DNA of 64,000 bases from an uncultured Alteromonadaceae bacterium (GTDB lineage Bacteria; Pseudomonadota; Gammaproteobacteria; Enterobacterales; Alteromonadaceae), in NCBI GenBank assembly GCA_913056495.1, contig CAJXMO010000003.1, positions 223,200 through 287,199 on the forward strand. The letters run 5' to 3'. Position 1 is the first letter of the stretch, and the number at the start of each line of letters is the position of its first letter. The notes under the pieces are model-generated. The model had not been told where the DNA came from, did no database searches, and was given only the letters and a program-made list of their open reading frames with translations. The translations under genes were made by a program, and so were the position numbers. Shown here in pieces: positions 38,320 to 49,727 of the stretch.

Positions 38320-38580
38320 CTATTTTAATAACGGATGATTTTCTGGCAATTTACTGGCAATCCACATGGCGAGTCTGTGTTTCATTCCTAATAAGTCTTC
38401 TTTATCCTGAGGTAATGGGGCAATGAGTTTATCGTTAACCAACAAACGATAAATACATTCTATTTTTTGCTTTGAAGAGTCGGTTGCTGAAAAGGTTTTA
38501 TAGCCGCGATTTTTGGCGTATGACTCACCGATTTCAACGGCTTTTTTGACAAGGGCTGATTCATTTTTCAATTTTTTCAT
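38320..38580 (-). CDS. DUF5062 family small protein
   Basis: 86 residues, no signal peptide, helical and charged. KKAVEIGESYAKNRGYKTF, KIECIYRLLVNDKLIAPLP and WIASKLPENHPLLK agree with my recollection of the DUF5062 family of Vibrio and Alteromonadales, which has no known function. It lies 36 bp before yceH and 63 bp after yehS, all in one direction, so the three may share a transcript. Confidence 0.72.
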   Translation of the reverse strand: MKKLKNESALVKKAVEIGESYAKNRGYKTFSATDSSKQKIECIYRLLVNDKLIAPLPQDKEDLLGMKHRLAMWIASKLPENHPLLK

Positions 38581-38643
38581 AAGCTTTGTGCGTATCCTTT
38601 AGTTAAGCTTATTAGTAACCATAACTGAATCAGCCGAATTTGG

Positions 38644-39303
38644 CTATTTGAAATTGTTCATCGACAACTTTCTTTTTTGCTTGGTTGGCTTTTTAGTTGC
38701 CGGTTTGGTTTTTTGTATTTTGCTGACTTTGACATTGTTTTCATAATCCCCGTAAACAATCGGTTTTACCGGTTTTTTAACTTTGTCTGTTTTAGTATTG
38801 TCATTTTTGACTGGCGCTTTGGATGAACTCTGGTTCATTGGTTTACCACTGAATTTTAATTGCATACCGGTTAAAAAACGGCGCATAAACTGATCTTTAC
38901 ATTCACGGTAGTGATGGTGAGAGGGACGTCGGAACAAAGCCGTAATTTCACTTTCGCCCACTTTAAAACCGGCTAAATTCAATAAACTGACTATATCTTC
39001 AGTTTTTAAATTCAGTGCAATTTTTAATTTTTTTAAAATAATATTATTATTTAGGTGGTCTTCTGCTTTTGCTGGTTGTCCGTCTTCTTTTTTTCCTCGT
39101 TTTTCGTTAATTAAACCATTTAAAAAATGAGAAAACTCTCGATCACTACAACGCACATACTCGCTGTCATCTTCTTTTTTTAACCAGTGTTTAATGAGTT
39201 CAGGCTCAACAACAAAGCCAGTTGAGGCGATAATTTCAGCCATTTTTTTATCTGTGTAATTAAACGTAAAACGAATTCGACGCAGTATGTCGTTATTGGT
39301 CAT
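38644..39303 (-). CDS. yehS: YehS family (DUF1456) protein
   Basis: 219 residues. Two DUF1456 repeats, about 1-70 (NNDILRRIRFTFNYTDKKMAEI) and 86-155 (NNIILKKLKIALNLKTEDIVSLLNLAG), each ending in a conserved C-x-x-x-x-x-F/FL block. A 65-residue Lys/Thr/Pro-rich basic tail follows, longer than in E. coli YehS. The function is unknown. It diverges from the methyltransferase gene. Confidence 0.9.
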   Translation of the reverse strand: MTNNDILRRIRFTFNYTDKKMAEIIASTGFVVEPELIKHWLKKEDDSEYVRCSDREFSHFLNGLINEKRGKKEDGQPAKAEDHLNNNIILKKLKIALNLKTEDIVSLLNLAGFKVGESEITALFRRPSHHHYRECKDQFMRRFLTGMQLKFSGKPMNQSSSKAPVKNDNTKTDKVKKPVKPIVYGDYENNVKVSKIQKTKPATKKPTKQKRKLSMNNFK

Positions 39304-39450
39304 GCAAGTTTTCCTATTGAGCGGACAATCAAATAAAAGCGAGTAGCTTGAGTGTAGTATTTTACCAGAGATTGATAAATGGCGTGTTAGTTTTTAGGCA
39401 GAGTTCATTGAATTAAGTTAAAATACGTGTTTTTAACTTTGGTAATAATA

Positions 39451-40659
39451 GTGAAGCTTACTGAAACATTTAATGAGCTGAGTTTAGTCTTAAATCAGTA
39501 TCGCGCTTATTGGCACTTTGTGCCATTTGATGTACTGTCGCACTCAGACTGGCCATGGCAAAACGATGAACTGAATCAGTGGCTTGAACAAATTGATTCA
39601 GGGTTAGTTAAGGCGATTGACTCAGATTATGACCTGCAAAAACAGTATTTCGCTGGCTATTTTCCAAAGTTATTCGAGTTGCTGGACTCTATTTCTGTAG
39701 CGCCCATGCTTTCTAAGCGAGAGAACATTTCAGCTCAGTTAAATTCAGACTTTAAAAAAGGCATTGGACAGCGAAAATGGCAACAAATTTGTCTGTTAAG
39801 TCAGGGATTAGCTGAACTTAAACTGCCGGTAACTGAGTGGTGCGCGGGCAAAGGACATTTAGGCCGGGTACTGGCCCGACAACACAATCAAGCTGTCGTC
39901 AGTATTGAGTGGCAGCAGCCCCTGTGTCAAAAAGGGACTGAGTTGGCGGAAAAATTTGAACTTGATCAAAGGTTTATTCATGCCAATGTACTTAAAGATA
40001 CCAGAACATTAATTTCAAAAAATCAACATGTGGTTGCACTGCATGCCTGCGGCGACTTACATCTGAATTTATTATCCAGAGTGGCTCAGGTTAAACCTGA
40101 ACGTTTAACCTTATCTCCCTGCTGTTACCATTTAACGCAAGCTCAAACCTATCAGCCACAATCTGAACTCGGTCAATCATCTGATTTAAAAATCGACAAG
40201 TCTATTCTTAAATTGGCGATTAAAGCTCAGTTAGCGCCGGATGATAAAGTGACACAAGATAGACGAAATGCAGTTGCCCGGCGTTTGGCCTATCAGGCTA
40301 TACGAGCAGATATCACGGGAGAGCAAAGCTACCGTTCATTACCTTCACTTAACAAATCAATATTAACGTGCGAATTTAGCGACTTTGTCAAATGGGCGCT
40401 AAGCCATCAGACTATTCAAATAAGTGATGAGCAATTTAACCAGCTTGATTTTAATTATTATTTAAATATCGGTCATCAACTGGCATTTAAAGCTCAAAAG
40501 CTTGAGTTGGTGCGGCATTTGTTTAGACGCGCGCTGGAACTTTGGCTGGTCATGGATAAAGCACTGTATTTAGGTGAACTGGGCTATCAGGTCTCGTTGA
40601 ATGAGTTTTGTAAGCCGGATATCACCCCCAGAAATTTATTAATCGAAGCACATTTGTAA
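39451..40659 (+). CDS. SAM-dependent methyltransferase (Methyltransf_32 type)
   Basis: About 402 residues from GTG 39451; another GTG at 39427 would add eight hydrophobic residues and neither has a good ribosome-binding site. The Rossmann SAM fold in the middle has motif I as WCAGKGHLGRVLAR, an acidic second strand (VVSIEWQQPLC) and the sequence VALHACGDLH followed by SPCCYH. This combination is typical of the Methyltransf_32 family related to tRNA and small-molecule methylases with conserved cysteines. The substrate is not known. Monocistronic. Confidence 0.82.
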   Translation: MKLTETFNELSLVLNQYRAYWHFVPFDVLSHSDWPWQNDELNQWLEQIDSGLVKAIDSDYDLQKQYFAGYFPKLFELLDSISVAPMLSKRENISAQLNSDFKKGIGQRKWQQICLLSQGLAELKLPVTEWCAGKGHLGRVLARQHNQAVVSIEWQQPLCQKGTELAEKFELDQRFIHANVLKDTRTLISKNQHVVALHACGDLHLNLLSRVAQVKPERLTLSPCCYHLTQAQTYQPQSELGQSSDLKIDKSILKLAIKAQLAPDDKVTQDRRNAVARRLAYQAIRADITGEQSYRSLPSLNKSILTCEFSDFVKWALSHQTIQISDEQFNQLDFNYYLNIGHQLAFKAQKLELVRHLFRRALELWLVMDKALYLGELGYQVSLNEFCKPDITPRNLLIEAHL

Positions 40660-40846
40660 GGCATCATTTGGCGAGTTGGCTTGAGTCAGCAGATGGCGAA
40701 ACAATCTCTATATCCTGCGAAATGCAATACTGATCACAGTTTTTGATATACAGGCTTGTAAAACAATAGCAATTCCGGGATTAAGCATTAGACTTATAGT
40801 TAGTTACGTATTGATTCATATCTAATTTTATATCGAGGAAGGATTT

Positions 40847-41266
40847 ATGAAAAAGCTATTAGTGATTTTATCAGCATCTGCATTTTTATCAGCACCGGTT
40901 TTAGCTGAAAAGCCTGAGTGGGCCGGCAATGGTAAGCCCGGTGAAGAGCAAATGGCTGAGCACAAAGCCAATATGGAAAAACAAATGGAAGACGGCCAAT
41001 CTGAAATCGATGAAAAAATGAAAAAGAACAAGGATAAAGCTGAAAAACAAGTTAAAAAGCATAAAAACGATGCTGAAGACTATAAAGACAAGGCCAAAGA
41101 AAAAGCTGAGCAGTACAAAGAAAAATCTGATGATGAGAAAAAAGGACTTGAAAAACAAAAAGAGAAAAAAGCAGAACAAATGAAAAAAGAAATGGATAAA
41201 GGCTCTGAAAAAGGTCAGCAAAAACGCGAAGAAAATAGCAAAAAATGGTGGAAGTTCTGGGAATAA
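40847..41266 (+). CDS. Secreted Lys/Glu-rich low-complexity protein
   Basis: 139 residues. A clean signal peptide is cleaved after SAPVLA (residue 20); the mature start is EKPEWAGNGKPGEEQ. The next 100 residues are almost only K, E, D, Q, M and A, and would form a long charged helix or coiled coil. The protein ends in an aromatic patch, KKWWKFWE. A very strong ribosome-binding site (GAGGAAGG) suggests high expression. No family with known function is recognised. Periplasmic location is inferred from the signal. Confidence 0.75.
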   Translation: MKKLLVILSASAFLSAPVLAEKPEWAGNGKPGEEQMAEHKANMEKQMEDGQSEIDEKMKKNKDKAEKQVKKHKNDAEDYKDKAKEKAEQYKEKSDDEKKGLEKQKEKKAEQMKKEMDKGSEKGQQKREENSKKWWKFWE

Positions 41267-41311
41267 CATTTGATTAAAGTGTATTGATTTTCCAGTTAAA
41301 GTCGCCCGTTT

Positions 41312-41337
41312 AAAAGCCAATCAGTCGATTGGCTTTT
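41312..41337 (+). terminator. Intrinsic terminator after the Lys/Glu-rich protein gene
   Basis: An 11-bp perfect stem (AAAAGCCAATC with its complement) closes AGTC and is followed by a T-run. The stem core GCCAATC is shared with the terminator at 41983. Confidence 0.92.
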
Positions 41338-41383
41338 TTATTGTAGGCTCAAAATTAAGATTCCACTTTTTTAATATATTTCA

Positions 41384-41436
41384 TATAATTCAGGCGTTTG
41401 AGCAATTCAAACATCAAAGGAAGCTGTTTAACAGCT
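41384..41436 (+). promoter_or_regulatory. Promoter and leader palindrome of the outer-membrane barrel gene
   Basis: -10 TATAAT at 41384-41389 with TTCCAC 17 bp upstream (41361-41366). The leader holds a 7-bp-arm palindrome AGCTGTTTAACAGCT at 41422-41436, about 27 bp before the start codon, which could be an operator or a leader hairpin. Confidence 0.45.
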
Positions 41437-41462
41437 AAAGCGATTTTTCTATAGGAATAGAT

Positions 41463-41966
41463 ATGTTAAAAAAATCATTAATGGCGCTTGTTGTATCAAG
41501 CCTCTCTTTTGCATCCCAAGCTAATTGGATAGCTGGCCTTAATTATTCGAATATCTCTGAAGAAGATATCAATATTGGCGCTGCGATAGCTTCAGTCGGC
41601 TATGAAATTGAAACAGCTTCAGATTTTACGCTTGTACCTGAGTTTCGTTTAGGGACAGGAATAACTGATGACTCGATCAACTTTATAGGCACAGAAATTG
41701 ATGTTGAGCTAAAAAGGTTTATCGCTTTATCAGTGCGAGGCCAATACGATTTAGATCAAAATATTTATATATATGCAATGCCTTCGTATGCAAATTTAGA
41801 AATTGAAGCTAGCGCTTTGGGTCAATCAGAAAAAGCGGATGAATGGGAATTCGGCTTAGGTGCCGGTTTAGGTTATCAGTTTTCTGAAACTTCATTAGTA
41901 GAAGCATCGTATGAACAATACGATGGTACTGATTTGTTTTCAGTCGGGTTAAAACTTCGTTTCTAA
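41463..41966 (+). CDS. Outer-membrane beta-barrel protein
   Basis: 167 residues. Signal peptide cleaved after FASQA (about residue 20). The mature chain shows alternating hydrophobic strands (IGAAIASVGYEI, FTLVPEFRLGTGI, ALSVRGQYDLD, EFGLGAGLGYQF) and ends in the outer-membrane targeting signature VGLKLRF with terminal Phe. An eight-stranded small barrel is expected. There is no specific family recognition and the function is unknown. Confidence 0.85.
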   Translation: MLKKSLMALVVSSLSFASQANWIAGLNYSNISEEDINIGAAIASVGYEIETASDFTLVPEFRLGTGITDDSINFIGTEIDVELKRFIALSVRGQYDLDQNIYIYAMPSYANLEIEASALGQSEKADEWEFGLGAGLGYQFSETSLVEASYEQYDGTDLFSVGLKLRF

Positions 41967-41982
41967 TCTGTCTTTTACATTT

Positions 41983-42012
41983 AAAAAAGCCAATCACTTG
42001 ATTGGCTTTTTT
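41983..42012. terminator. Bidirectional terminator between barrel gene and hisIE
   Basis: AAAAAAGCCAATCA pairs with its complement around a very short loop, with A and T runs on the two sides, so it can end both the barrel gene and the convergent his operon. Confidence 0.93.
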
Positions 42013-42036
42013 GCTTGCTCGGATTAAGGCTGAGTT

Positions 42037-42653
42037 TTATTTAGCGTGACGTTCTTTTAGTTTATTAATGACGTCGTTCAGCTCTAAATCCATTGACTGT
42101 AACAGTACAGTTAAATGGTACAAAAGGTCAGCAGATTCACAAATTAGCTCATCTTTATCACCCGCGGTGGCTGCTAAAGCCACTTCTACACCTTCTTCAC
42201 CGACCTTTTGTGAAATGCGTTTTACGCCTTTCGCATAGAGGCTCGCGGTATAACTAGAGCCTGCATCAGCACCTTTTCGACTGGCAATTACATCCTGTAA
42301 GTCAGATAAAAAGCTTAAATCAGGCTGAGCTTCTTTGTCCCAACAGGTTTCAGTGCCCAAATGACAGGTTGGACCGGCGGGTTTTGCCAGCGCAATTATG
42401 CTGTCCTTGTCACAATCAGTTGATAGCTCTACTAAAGTTAAGGTATTGCCAGACTCTTCACCTTTGGTCCATAAACGGTTTTTACTTCGGCTATAAAATG
42501 TCACATGGCCAGTATCAAACGTTTTTTCAAGTGCCGCTTTATCGGCATAACCCTGCATTAAAACCTTGCCTGAAAAGGCATGTTGTACAATCAGGGGCAA
42601 TAATCCACTGTCGGCTTTATCCCAAGCTAATTCATTAATCGTTTCTGCTGTAA

Positions 42654-42660
<7 letters not shown>
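42037..42660 (-). CDS. hisIE: Phosphoribosyl-AMP cyclohydrolase / phosphoribosyl-ATP pyrophosphatase HisIE
   Basis: 207 residues. The N-terminal HisI half ([33 protein letters not shown]-like Cys region DCDKDSI...CHLGTETC) opens the purine ring, and the C-terminal HisE half ([29 protein letters not shown]) removes pyrophosphate: steps 3 and 2 of histidine synthesis. It is the last gene of the operon and overlaps hisF by 7 bp. Confidence 0.96.
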
Positions 42661-44762
<2,102 letters not shown>

Positions 44763-44763
<1 letters not shown>

Positions 44764-45833
44764 TAAAGTACTCCTTTACTGCTAGGTAACTCACTGCCTT
44801 CAATTCGAATTGCCTGACGCAGTGCGCGGCCAAATACTTTAAATAAGCTTTCAACTTTGTGGTGGTCGTTATCGCCATCGGTTGATAAATGAAGTGTTAT
44901 CAACATGCTGTCAGCCAATGAACGGAAAAAGTGTGGCACCATTTCAGTCGCCATTTCACCTACTTTTTCTGTTGTGAATTCAGCATCAAATTTACAGAAA
45001 GGGCGACCCGAAATATCCATAACACATTGTGCTAAACACTCATCCATTGGCAAACTAAAGCCAAACCGGCCAATACCCCGTTTATTGCCTAAAGCTTGTT
45101 TTAGGGCTAAACCAAGCGCCAGTGCAGTATCTTCAACCGAGTGGTGATCATCAATGTGTAAATCCCCATTGACCTGAATATTCATGTAAAAACCACCGTG
45201 AGTTGAAATTTGATCAAGCATATGATCAAAGAATCCAACGCCGGTATGAATATCTGCTTTGGCTTTTTTATCCAGATTCACTTCAACTGTGATTTGAGTT
45301 TCACTGGTATTGCGTTCAATTTTGGCAATACGAGGCTGTGTGGTTAACTGTTCAACAATATAGTTCCAGTCGATACCTTCTTTACCATATTGAAAGCTTT
45401 GAATGCCCATATTGGCTGCCAACTGAATGTCTGTATCACGGTCGCCAATTACATAGGAGTTTTCAAAGTTGATTTTGCCTTGTTGCAGATAATCGGCCAC
45501 TAAACCGAGTTTAGGCTTGCGACAGCTGCAGTTGTCATCTGGGAAATGAGGGCAGATAAGCACATCATCAAAAGTCACGCCTTGCGATGCAAAAATGTCC
45601 ATCATTTTATTATGTGCTAAATCAAAATCAGCTTGCGGAAAACTGTCTGTACCTAAACCGTCTTGATTGGTGACCATAACCAATTTGTACCCGGCTGCTT
45701 TTAGTTTGAGCATCGCCTGAATTACATTAGGTTCGAATTTTAATTTCTCTAGTGTATCTAATTGATAATCGACCGGCGGCTCTTCAACTAAAGTACCGTC
45801 TCTATCAATAAATAAAATATCAGATCTTGACAT
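44763..45833 (-). CDS. hisB: Histidinol-phosphatase / imidazoleglycerol-phosphate dehydratase HisB
   Basis: 356 residues, the bifunctional enterobacterial-type fusion. The N-terminal HAD phosphatase ([14 protein letters not shown], zinc-binding [14 protein letters not shown]) and the C-terminal dehydratase ([32 protein letters not shown]) are both intact. Steps 6 and 8 of the pathway. 27 bp after hisC. Confidence 0.97.
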
Positions 45834-45860
45834 ATATAACCTGTAAATTGTGTTCAGTGG

Positions 45861-46922
45861 TTAAGCTTTAAAAGCTTGCATTACAGACAAAAGTGCGTCT
45901 GTTTCAGCCTGACTTCCAACTGATATACGTAAACTATTATCCAGCATAATCTGGCTGGAATAATCACGAATTAAAATGCCTTCTGCGATTAAACATTCAA
46001 ATAAGGCTTTTTTCGCTTCTGTTCTAAACATTATAAAGTTAGATGCACTCGGCAATACTTCATATATATAGTCTAGCTCAGTTAATGCTTTTTCTATTCT
46101 GACTTTTTGAGCATTGATTTGCTCAAGCTGGCTTTGCATACGAGCAATGCCGTCAGCGCTTAACGCCTGACAGGCAATTTGAGCGACCGGCCAACTGATT
46201 GGGTAGGGCGGAATGACTTTACTCATTGCTTCAATAATATGCTGGTTGGCCAGCGTATAACCACAGCGAATACCAGCTAACGCAAAAGCTTTTGACATAG
46301 TGCGCATCACAGCCAGATTCGGATAATCATTAAGCCAGCCAGCAACCGTGGTTTCAGGTGAAAACTCAATATAAGCTTCATCTATGGCAACAACGGCCTG
46401 ATCTTTAAACAACTCCAGAACCGCTTTGATCTGCTCGTGTGAAACCAGACTACCAGTTGGATTATTTGGCGTGCAGATAAATACGAGTTTTACGCCTGCT
46501 TTATGTTTTTCCATCTCAGCAATATTGAGCGTAAAATCCGGATTCAATGGTACTTTTTTTGTATTGATATTGCAGGTTTCAGCACTGATTGCGTACATGC
46601 CATAGGTTGGCGGACAAATCATAATAGATTCATCATCTTCGCAAAAGGTACGAATTAATAATTCAATCGCTTCGTCGGCTCCGCGGCTGGCCAGTACCTG
46701 ATTTTTTTCAACTCCGGCATAGTTCGCATAGGCCTGAATGAGTTCAGGCGGTTGAAAATCCGGATAGCGGTTTAAAACCGATGAGTCTAACTGATATTCG
46801 TTGGCAAAAGGTGATTCATTGGCATTTAACCAAATCCGCCCGCCTGACATACTGCGGCGTGCAGATGCATAGGGAACAAGGCCTTTAATGTTATTACGAG
46901 TTAGTTGCTCGGCCAAACTCAT
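45861..46922 (-). CDS. hisC: Histidinol-phosphate aminotransferase HisC
   Basis: 353 residues, PLP fold type I. FICTPNNPTGSLVS and VAIDEAYIEFSP carry cofactor-contact Asn and Asp; the Schiff-base Lys lies in MRTMSKAFALAGIRCGY. It overlaps hisD by 4 bp. Confidence 0.97.
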   Translation of the reverse strand: MSLAEQLTRNNIKGLVPYASARRSMSGGRIWLNANESPFANEYQLDSSVLNRYPDFQPPELIQAYANYAGVEKNQVLASRGADEAIELLIRTFCEDDESIMICPPTYGMYAISAETCNINTKKVPLNPDFTLNIAEMEKHKAGVKLVFICTPNNPTGSLVSHEQIKAVLELFKDQAVVAIDEAYIEFSPETTVAGWLNDYPNLAVMRTMSKAFALAGIRCGYTLANQHIIEAMSKVIPPYPISWPVAQIACQALSADGIARMQSQLEQINAQKVRIEKALTELDYIYEVLPSASNFIMFRTEAKKALFECLIAEGILIRDYSSQIMLDNSLRISVGSQAETDALLSVMQAFKA

Positions 46923-48241
46923 GATGAAGCTCCATCGTTAGACTGTGATAAATATTGTAAACGAACTGCAACGGCGTTTTTATGTGCATCCAAACTTTCG
47001 GCAGCAGCCAGATTCATAATTGCAGGACCAATTGACTGAATCCCCTGTGCGGTTAACTCCTGCACTGTATACCGTTTGGTAAAATCTGCCAGGCTTAAAC
47101 TGCTGTAGGTTCGTGTATAACCATAAGTTGGTAATACATGGTTAGTACCACTTGCATAATCACCGGCCGATTCTGGTGAAAATTCGCCCAGAAAAATGGA
47201 ACCTGCATTCTCTAGCTTAGGTAATAATGCACGCGCATCCTGCGTTTGCACTATTAAGTGCTCAGGTGCATATTCATTGCTGACTTCAATTGATTGCTCA
47301 ATTGAGTCGGTAATAATAATTCGGCTGTGTGATAACGCGCCTTCAGCAATTTCCTGACGTGGCAATAGGGCAACCTGACGCAATACTTCTGCTTCGCAAG
47401 CTTTAGCCTGTGCCTGCGAGTTGGTAACTAAAATGACTTGAGAGTCTTTGCCGTGTTCAGCCTGTGATAATAAATCAGACGCGACAAATTCAGGTTTCGC
47501 TGTGTCATCAGCAATAACTAATACTTCCGAAGGCCCGGCCGGCATATCAATGCTGGCACCTTTATGATCCTGACTGACCTGTTGTTTGGCTTCAGTCACA
47601 AAACTGTTGCCTGGGCCAAATATCTTAAGCACTTTTTTAATACTCTCGGTTCCGTAAGCTAAAGCTGCAATAGCTTGGGCACCACCGACCATATAAATTT
47701 CGTCAATCTGACAGATTTTTGCAGTATAGCGAATCTCTGCTTTTATTCGGCCATCTTTGCCTGGCGGGGTCGCCAGTACCAGACGTTTACAACCGGCAAT
47801 ACGAGCTGGAGTTGCCAACATTAATACAGTTGAAGGCAAAGGGGCTGTGCCACCGGGAATATATAAACCAACAGATTCAATTGGCTGAGTGTGAAGTTCA
47901 CAAACCACACCAGGACTGGTTTCTACTTTAATGACAGGCGCAACCTGAGCCTGGTGAAAGCGTTCAATTTGTGCTTTGGCTAGTTGGATAGCTTGCTTGA
48001 TATCATCGCCAAGCTCATCTTCAGAAGCGTCTATTTCAGCTTGACTGACTTTTAATGAGTCCAGTTCCAAACCATCAAATTTTTGAGTTAATTGATGAAT
48101 GGCTTGATCGCCCTGAGTTCTAACCTGGTGAATAATATCGCTGACTAATGCTGAAAGTTTTGCACTATCGCCCAACGCAGGGCGTTCTAAAATAGCGGAT
48201 TGCTGCTTGGTATCTAATGAATTCCAGTCAAGCGTTTGCAT
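46919..48241 (-). CDS. hisD: Histidinol dehydrogenase HisD
   Basis: 440 residues. It performs the last two oxidations to histidine with NAD and zinc. The signature IDMPAGPSEVLVIADDTA, the zinc-ligand area SDLLSQAEHGKDSQ and NEYAPEHLIV are intact. It follows the hisG-like gene by 13 bp. Confidence 0.97.
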   Translation of the reverse strand: MQTLDWNSLDTKQQSAILERPALGDSAKLSALVSDIIHQVRTQGDQAIHQLTQKFDGLELDSLKVSQAEIDASEDELGDDIKQAIQLAKAQIERFHQAQVAPVIKVETSPGVVCELHTQPIESVGLYIPGGTAPLPSTVLMLATPARIAGCKRLVLATPPGKDGRIKAEIRYTAKICQIDEIYMVGGAQAIAALAYGTESIKKVLKIFGPGNSFVTEAKQQVSQDHKGASIDMPAGPSEVLVIADDTAKPEFVASDLLSQAEHGKDSQVILVTNSQAQAKACEAEVLRQVALLPRQEIAEGALSHSRIIITDSIEQSIEVSNEYAPEHLIVQTQDARALLPKLENAGSIFLGEFSPESAGDYASGTNHVLPTYGYTRTYSSLSLADFTKRYTVQELTAQGIQSIGPAIMNLAAAESLDAHKNAVAVRLQYLSQSNDGASS

Positions 48242-48254
48242 GTTTCACCTCTAA

Positions 48255-49439
48255 TCAAAGCCGGCCGTTTAAAACGTCGGTATATATATCTTGCAACTGG
48301 TTAAGTGAGCTTTCTACAAATTGAAAAGCATCGTCTCTTTTGTAGCTGTCTGACGGCGTCCAGTAGCGGGTTTTTAAACTGTAAGGTCTTAAGCCTCTGA
48401 TGGCATCTTGCTGACTACAAAAAATGTCTGTGATATCCGGTTTATTAATCCAGTTATCCCCCAGGTTTTCCTGTAATGCATGATACCAGAATGCAAATTG
48501 TTCCAATCTATGGTCTTCAAAATAGCCAGTTGGATTAAGCATATCGAGTAACTGAATCAGGCCTTCATCACTTTTTTTGTTGTATTTGTAATAATCTACA
48601 ACATACAAACTTTCTGATAAAAACAAAGGTGCGCCTAACAGAACCAGATTCTTTCGTCTTAAGGTTGAGCCGGTTTGTACAATTTCTAAGCCGACATCGC
48701 CTGTTTGACTATCATTCACCGCATCTTCAACATCGTGCACGGGCTCAATATTCAGCTTTGGATAGGTTTTGTGAACCTTTTCCGCATAGCGACCTTTTAC
48801 AAACACCTTGTTTTTATGATGTTCTAAATGTTGTAAATAATCTTTTGGGTAGCTACTGTTAACGCCGTCTGGTTTTTGTTTGGCGATTAAGAAAAACCCC
48901 ACCATGTCTTGTACCGGGCGGCCAATCACCTCATTAAAACGGGTCAACATAGCTGAACCCGCAATTCGAACTTTTTGTTCTTTTTTGAGGTTGTAGTTGT
49001 ACATACCCCATTTAGTTGCCGATGCGTTTAATGAATTATGCGTAACGGCCAGTAGCTCATCCAGTCCGGCTACAGCAATGTCTGCTTCCCCTAATCCAAC
49101 CAAAGATGAACAGTTGTGAGGTTCATCACCTTCAACTCTGACATTTAGCCCTTGTATATTGACATCAGCACCCAAAAAACCAACCCGATAGGGCCGTTCT
49201 TCACGTTTTCTGTCGATAAACAAGCCTAGGTGATTTGCGACCTGGCTACCTTGTAATTCTGTTAAATATTGGCTCGCAACGGCATAGTTTTGATCTTTTC
49301 TTTTTTTGCCTGCTTTGACCGCCTTAATCAGTTCGGCGGGTGATTCTAAACCAGTCGATTTTTGGCTCAGAGTATCGATAAAATTTTCAAATGTTCGGCC
49401 ACTTCGCGGGATGGCCATAACAGCGTCGTATGCTGACAT
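48255..49439 (-). CDS. Divergent, enlarged HisG-like ATP phosphoribosyltransferase
   Basis: 394 residues, against about 300 for long-form and 210 for short-form HisG. HisG-like elements: AIPRSGRTFENF near 9-20 resembles the opening strand and helix (AlPKGRL); GLGEADIAVAGLDELL at 115-130 fits the G-x-x-DLGIVGxDxL block; DVGLEIVQTGSTLRRKNL at 248-265 fits the PRPP loop signature. About 50 extra residues separate the first two. The segment after 280 does not look like the usual regulatory HisG_C domain and is 110 residues long. AAGGT precedes the start. It is the first structural gene behind hisL and the attenuator, in the hisG position, and no other hisG is visible, so it probably catalyses step 1 (ATP plus PRPP). 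Loss of the known feedback domain is inference. Confidence 0.7.
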   Translation of the reverse strand: MSAYDAVMAIPRSGRTFENFIDTLSQKSTGLESPAELIKAVKAGKKRKDQNYAVASQYLTELQGSQVANHLGLFIDRKREERPYRVGFLGADVNIQGLNVRVEGDEPHNCSSLVGLGEADIAVAGLDELLAVTHNSLNASATKWGMYNYNLKKEQKVRIAGSAMLTRFNEVIGRPVQDMVGFFLIAKQKPDGVNSSYPKDYLQHLEHHKNKVFVKGRYAEKVHKTYPKLNIEPVHDVEDAVNDSQTGDVGLEIVQTGSTLRRKNLVLLGAPLFLSESLYVVDYYKYNKKSDEGLIQLLDMLNPTGYFEDHRLEQFAFWYHALQENLGDNWINKPDITDIFCSQQDAIRGLRPYSLKTRYWTPSDSYKRDDAFQFVESSLNQLQDIYTDVLNGRL

Positions 49440-49636
49440 CTGTTGCTACCTTTTTTGTTTAACTGTTTATGTAACTTTGCAAGCCACAGATTATTGCGAT
49501 TTATACAATAAACGGATAAGTCTGCAATTATACCTATCAACTTTGAAAATGCAGCTTTATTGATTCGCTTTTACCCATTTAGCTGAATTTTCTGTGTTTA
49601 CGGGTCGATTTTTGACCACTTATTCAATTTTTTGAT

Positions 49637-49672
49637 ATAAAAAAACCCTCGAAAGTCTCCTTCCGAGGGTTT
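49637..49672 (-). terminator. his operon attenuator terminator
   Basis: On the minus strand AAACCCTCG and CGAGGGTTT form a 9-bp stem closed by a purine-rich loop, followed by seven T. Upstream, mutually exclusive CCTTCC/GGAAGG segments (plus-strand 49687-49693, 49707-49713, 49723-49729, and 49659-49664 inside the terminator) allow alternative hairpins. This is the layout of a ribosome-controlled attenuator between hisL and the first his gene. Confidence 0.88.
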
Positions 49673-49727
49673 AGTGTTTTTACTCTGGAAGGCGGCTCAA
49701 TAGTCAGCCTTCCATATGAACCGAAGG

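Noticed and set aside
40901..41320. 139-codon Phe-rich minus-strand frame
   Set aside because: Antisense of the Lys/Glu-rich secreted protein; poly-Phe composition is the reverse complement of Lys and Glu codons.
48255..49439. Possibility that the his operon lacks step 1 and the first gene is unrelated
   Set aside because: The PRPP-loop-like motif, the N-terminal AIPRSGR and the position directly behind hisL argue that it does the HisG job.
49527..49532. TATAAT-like box on the minus strand between the his attenuator and the hisG-like gene
   Set aside because: No matching -35 at 16-18 bp; a secondary promoter there cannot be supported.
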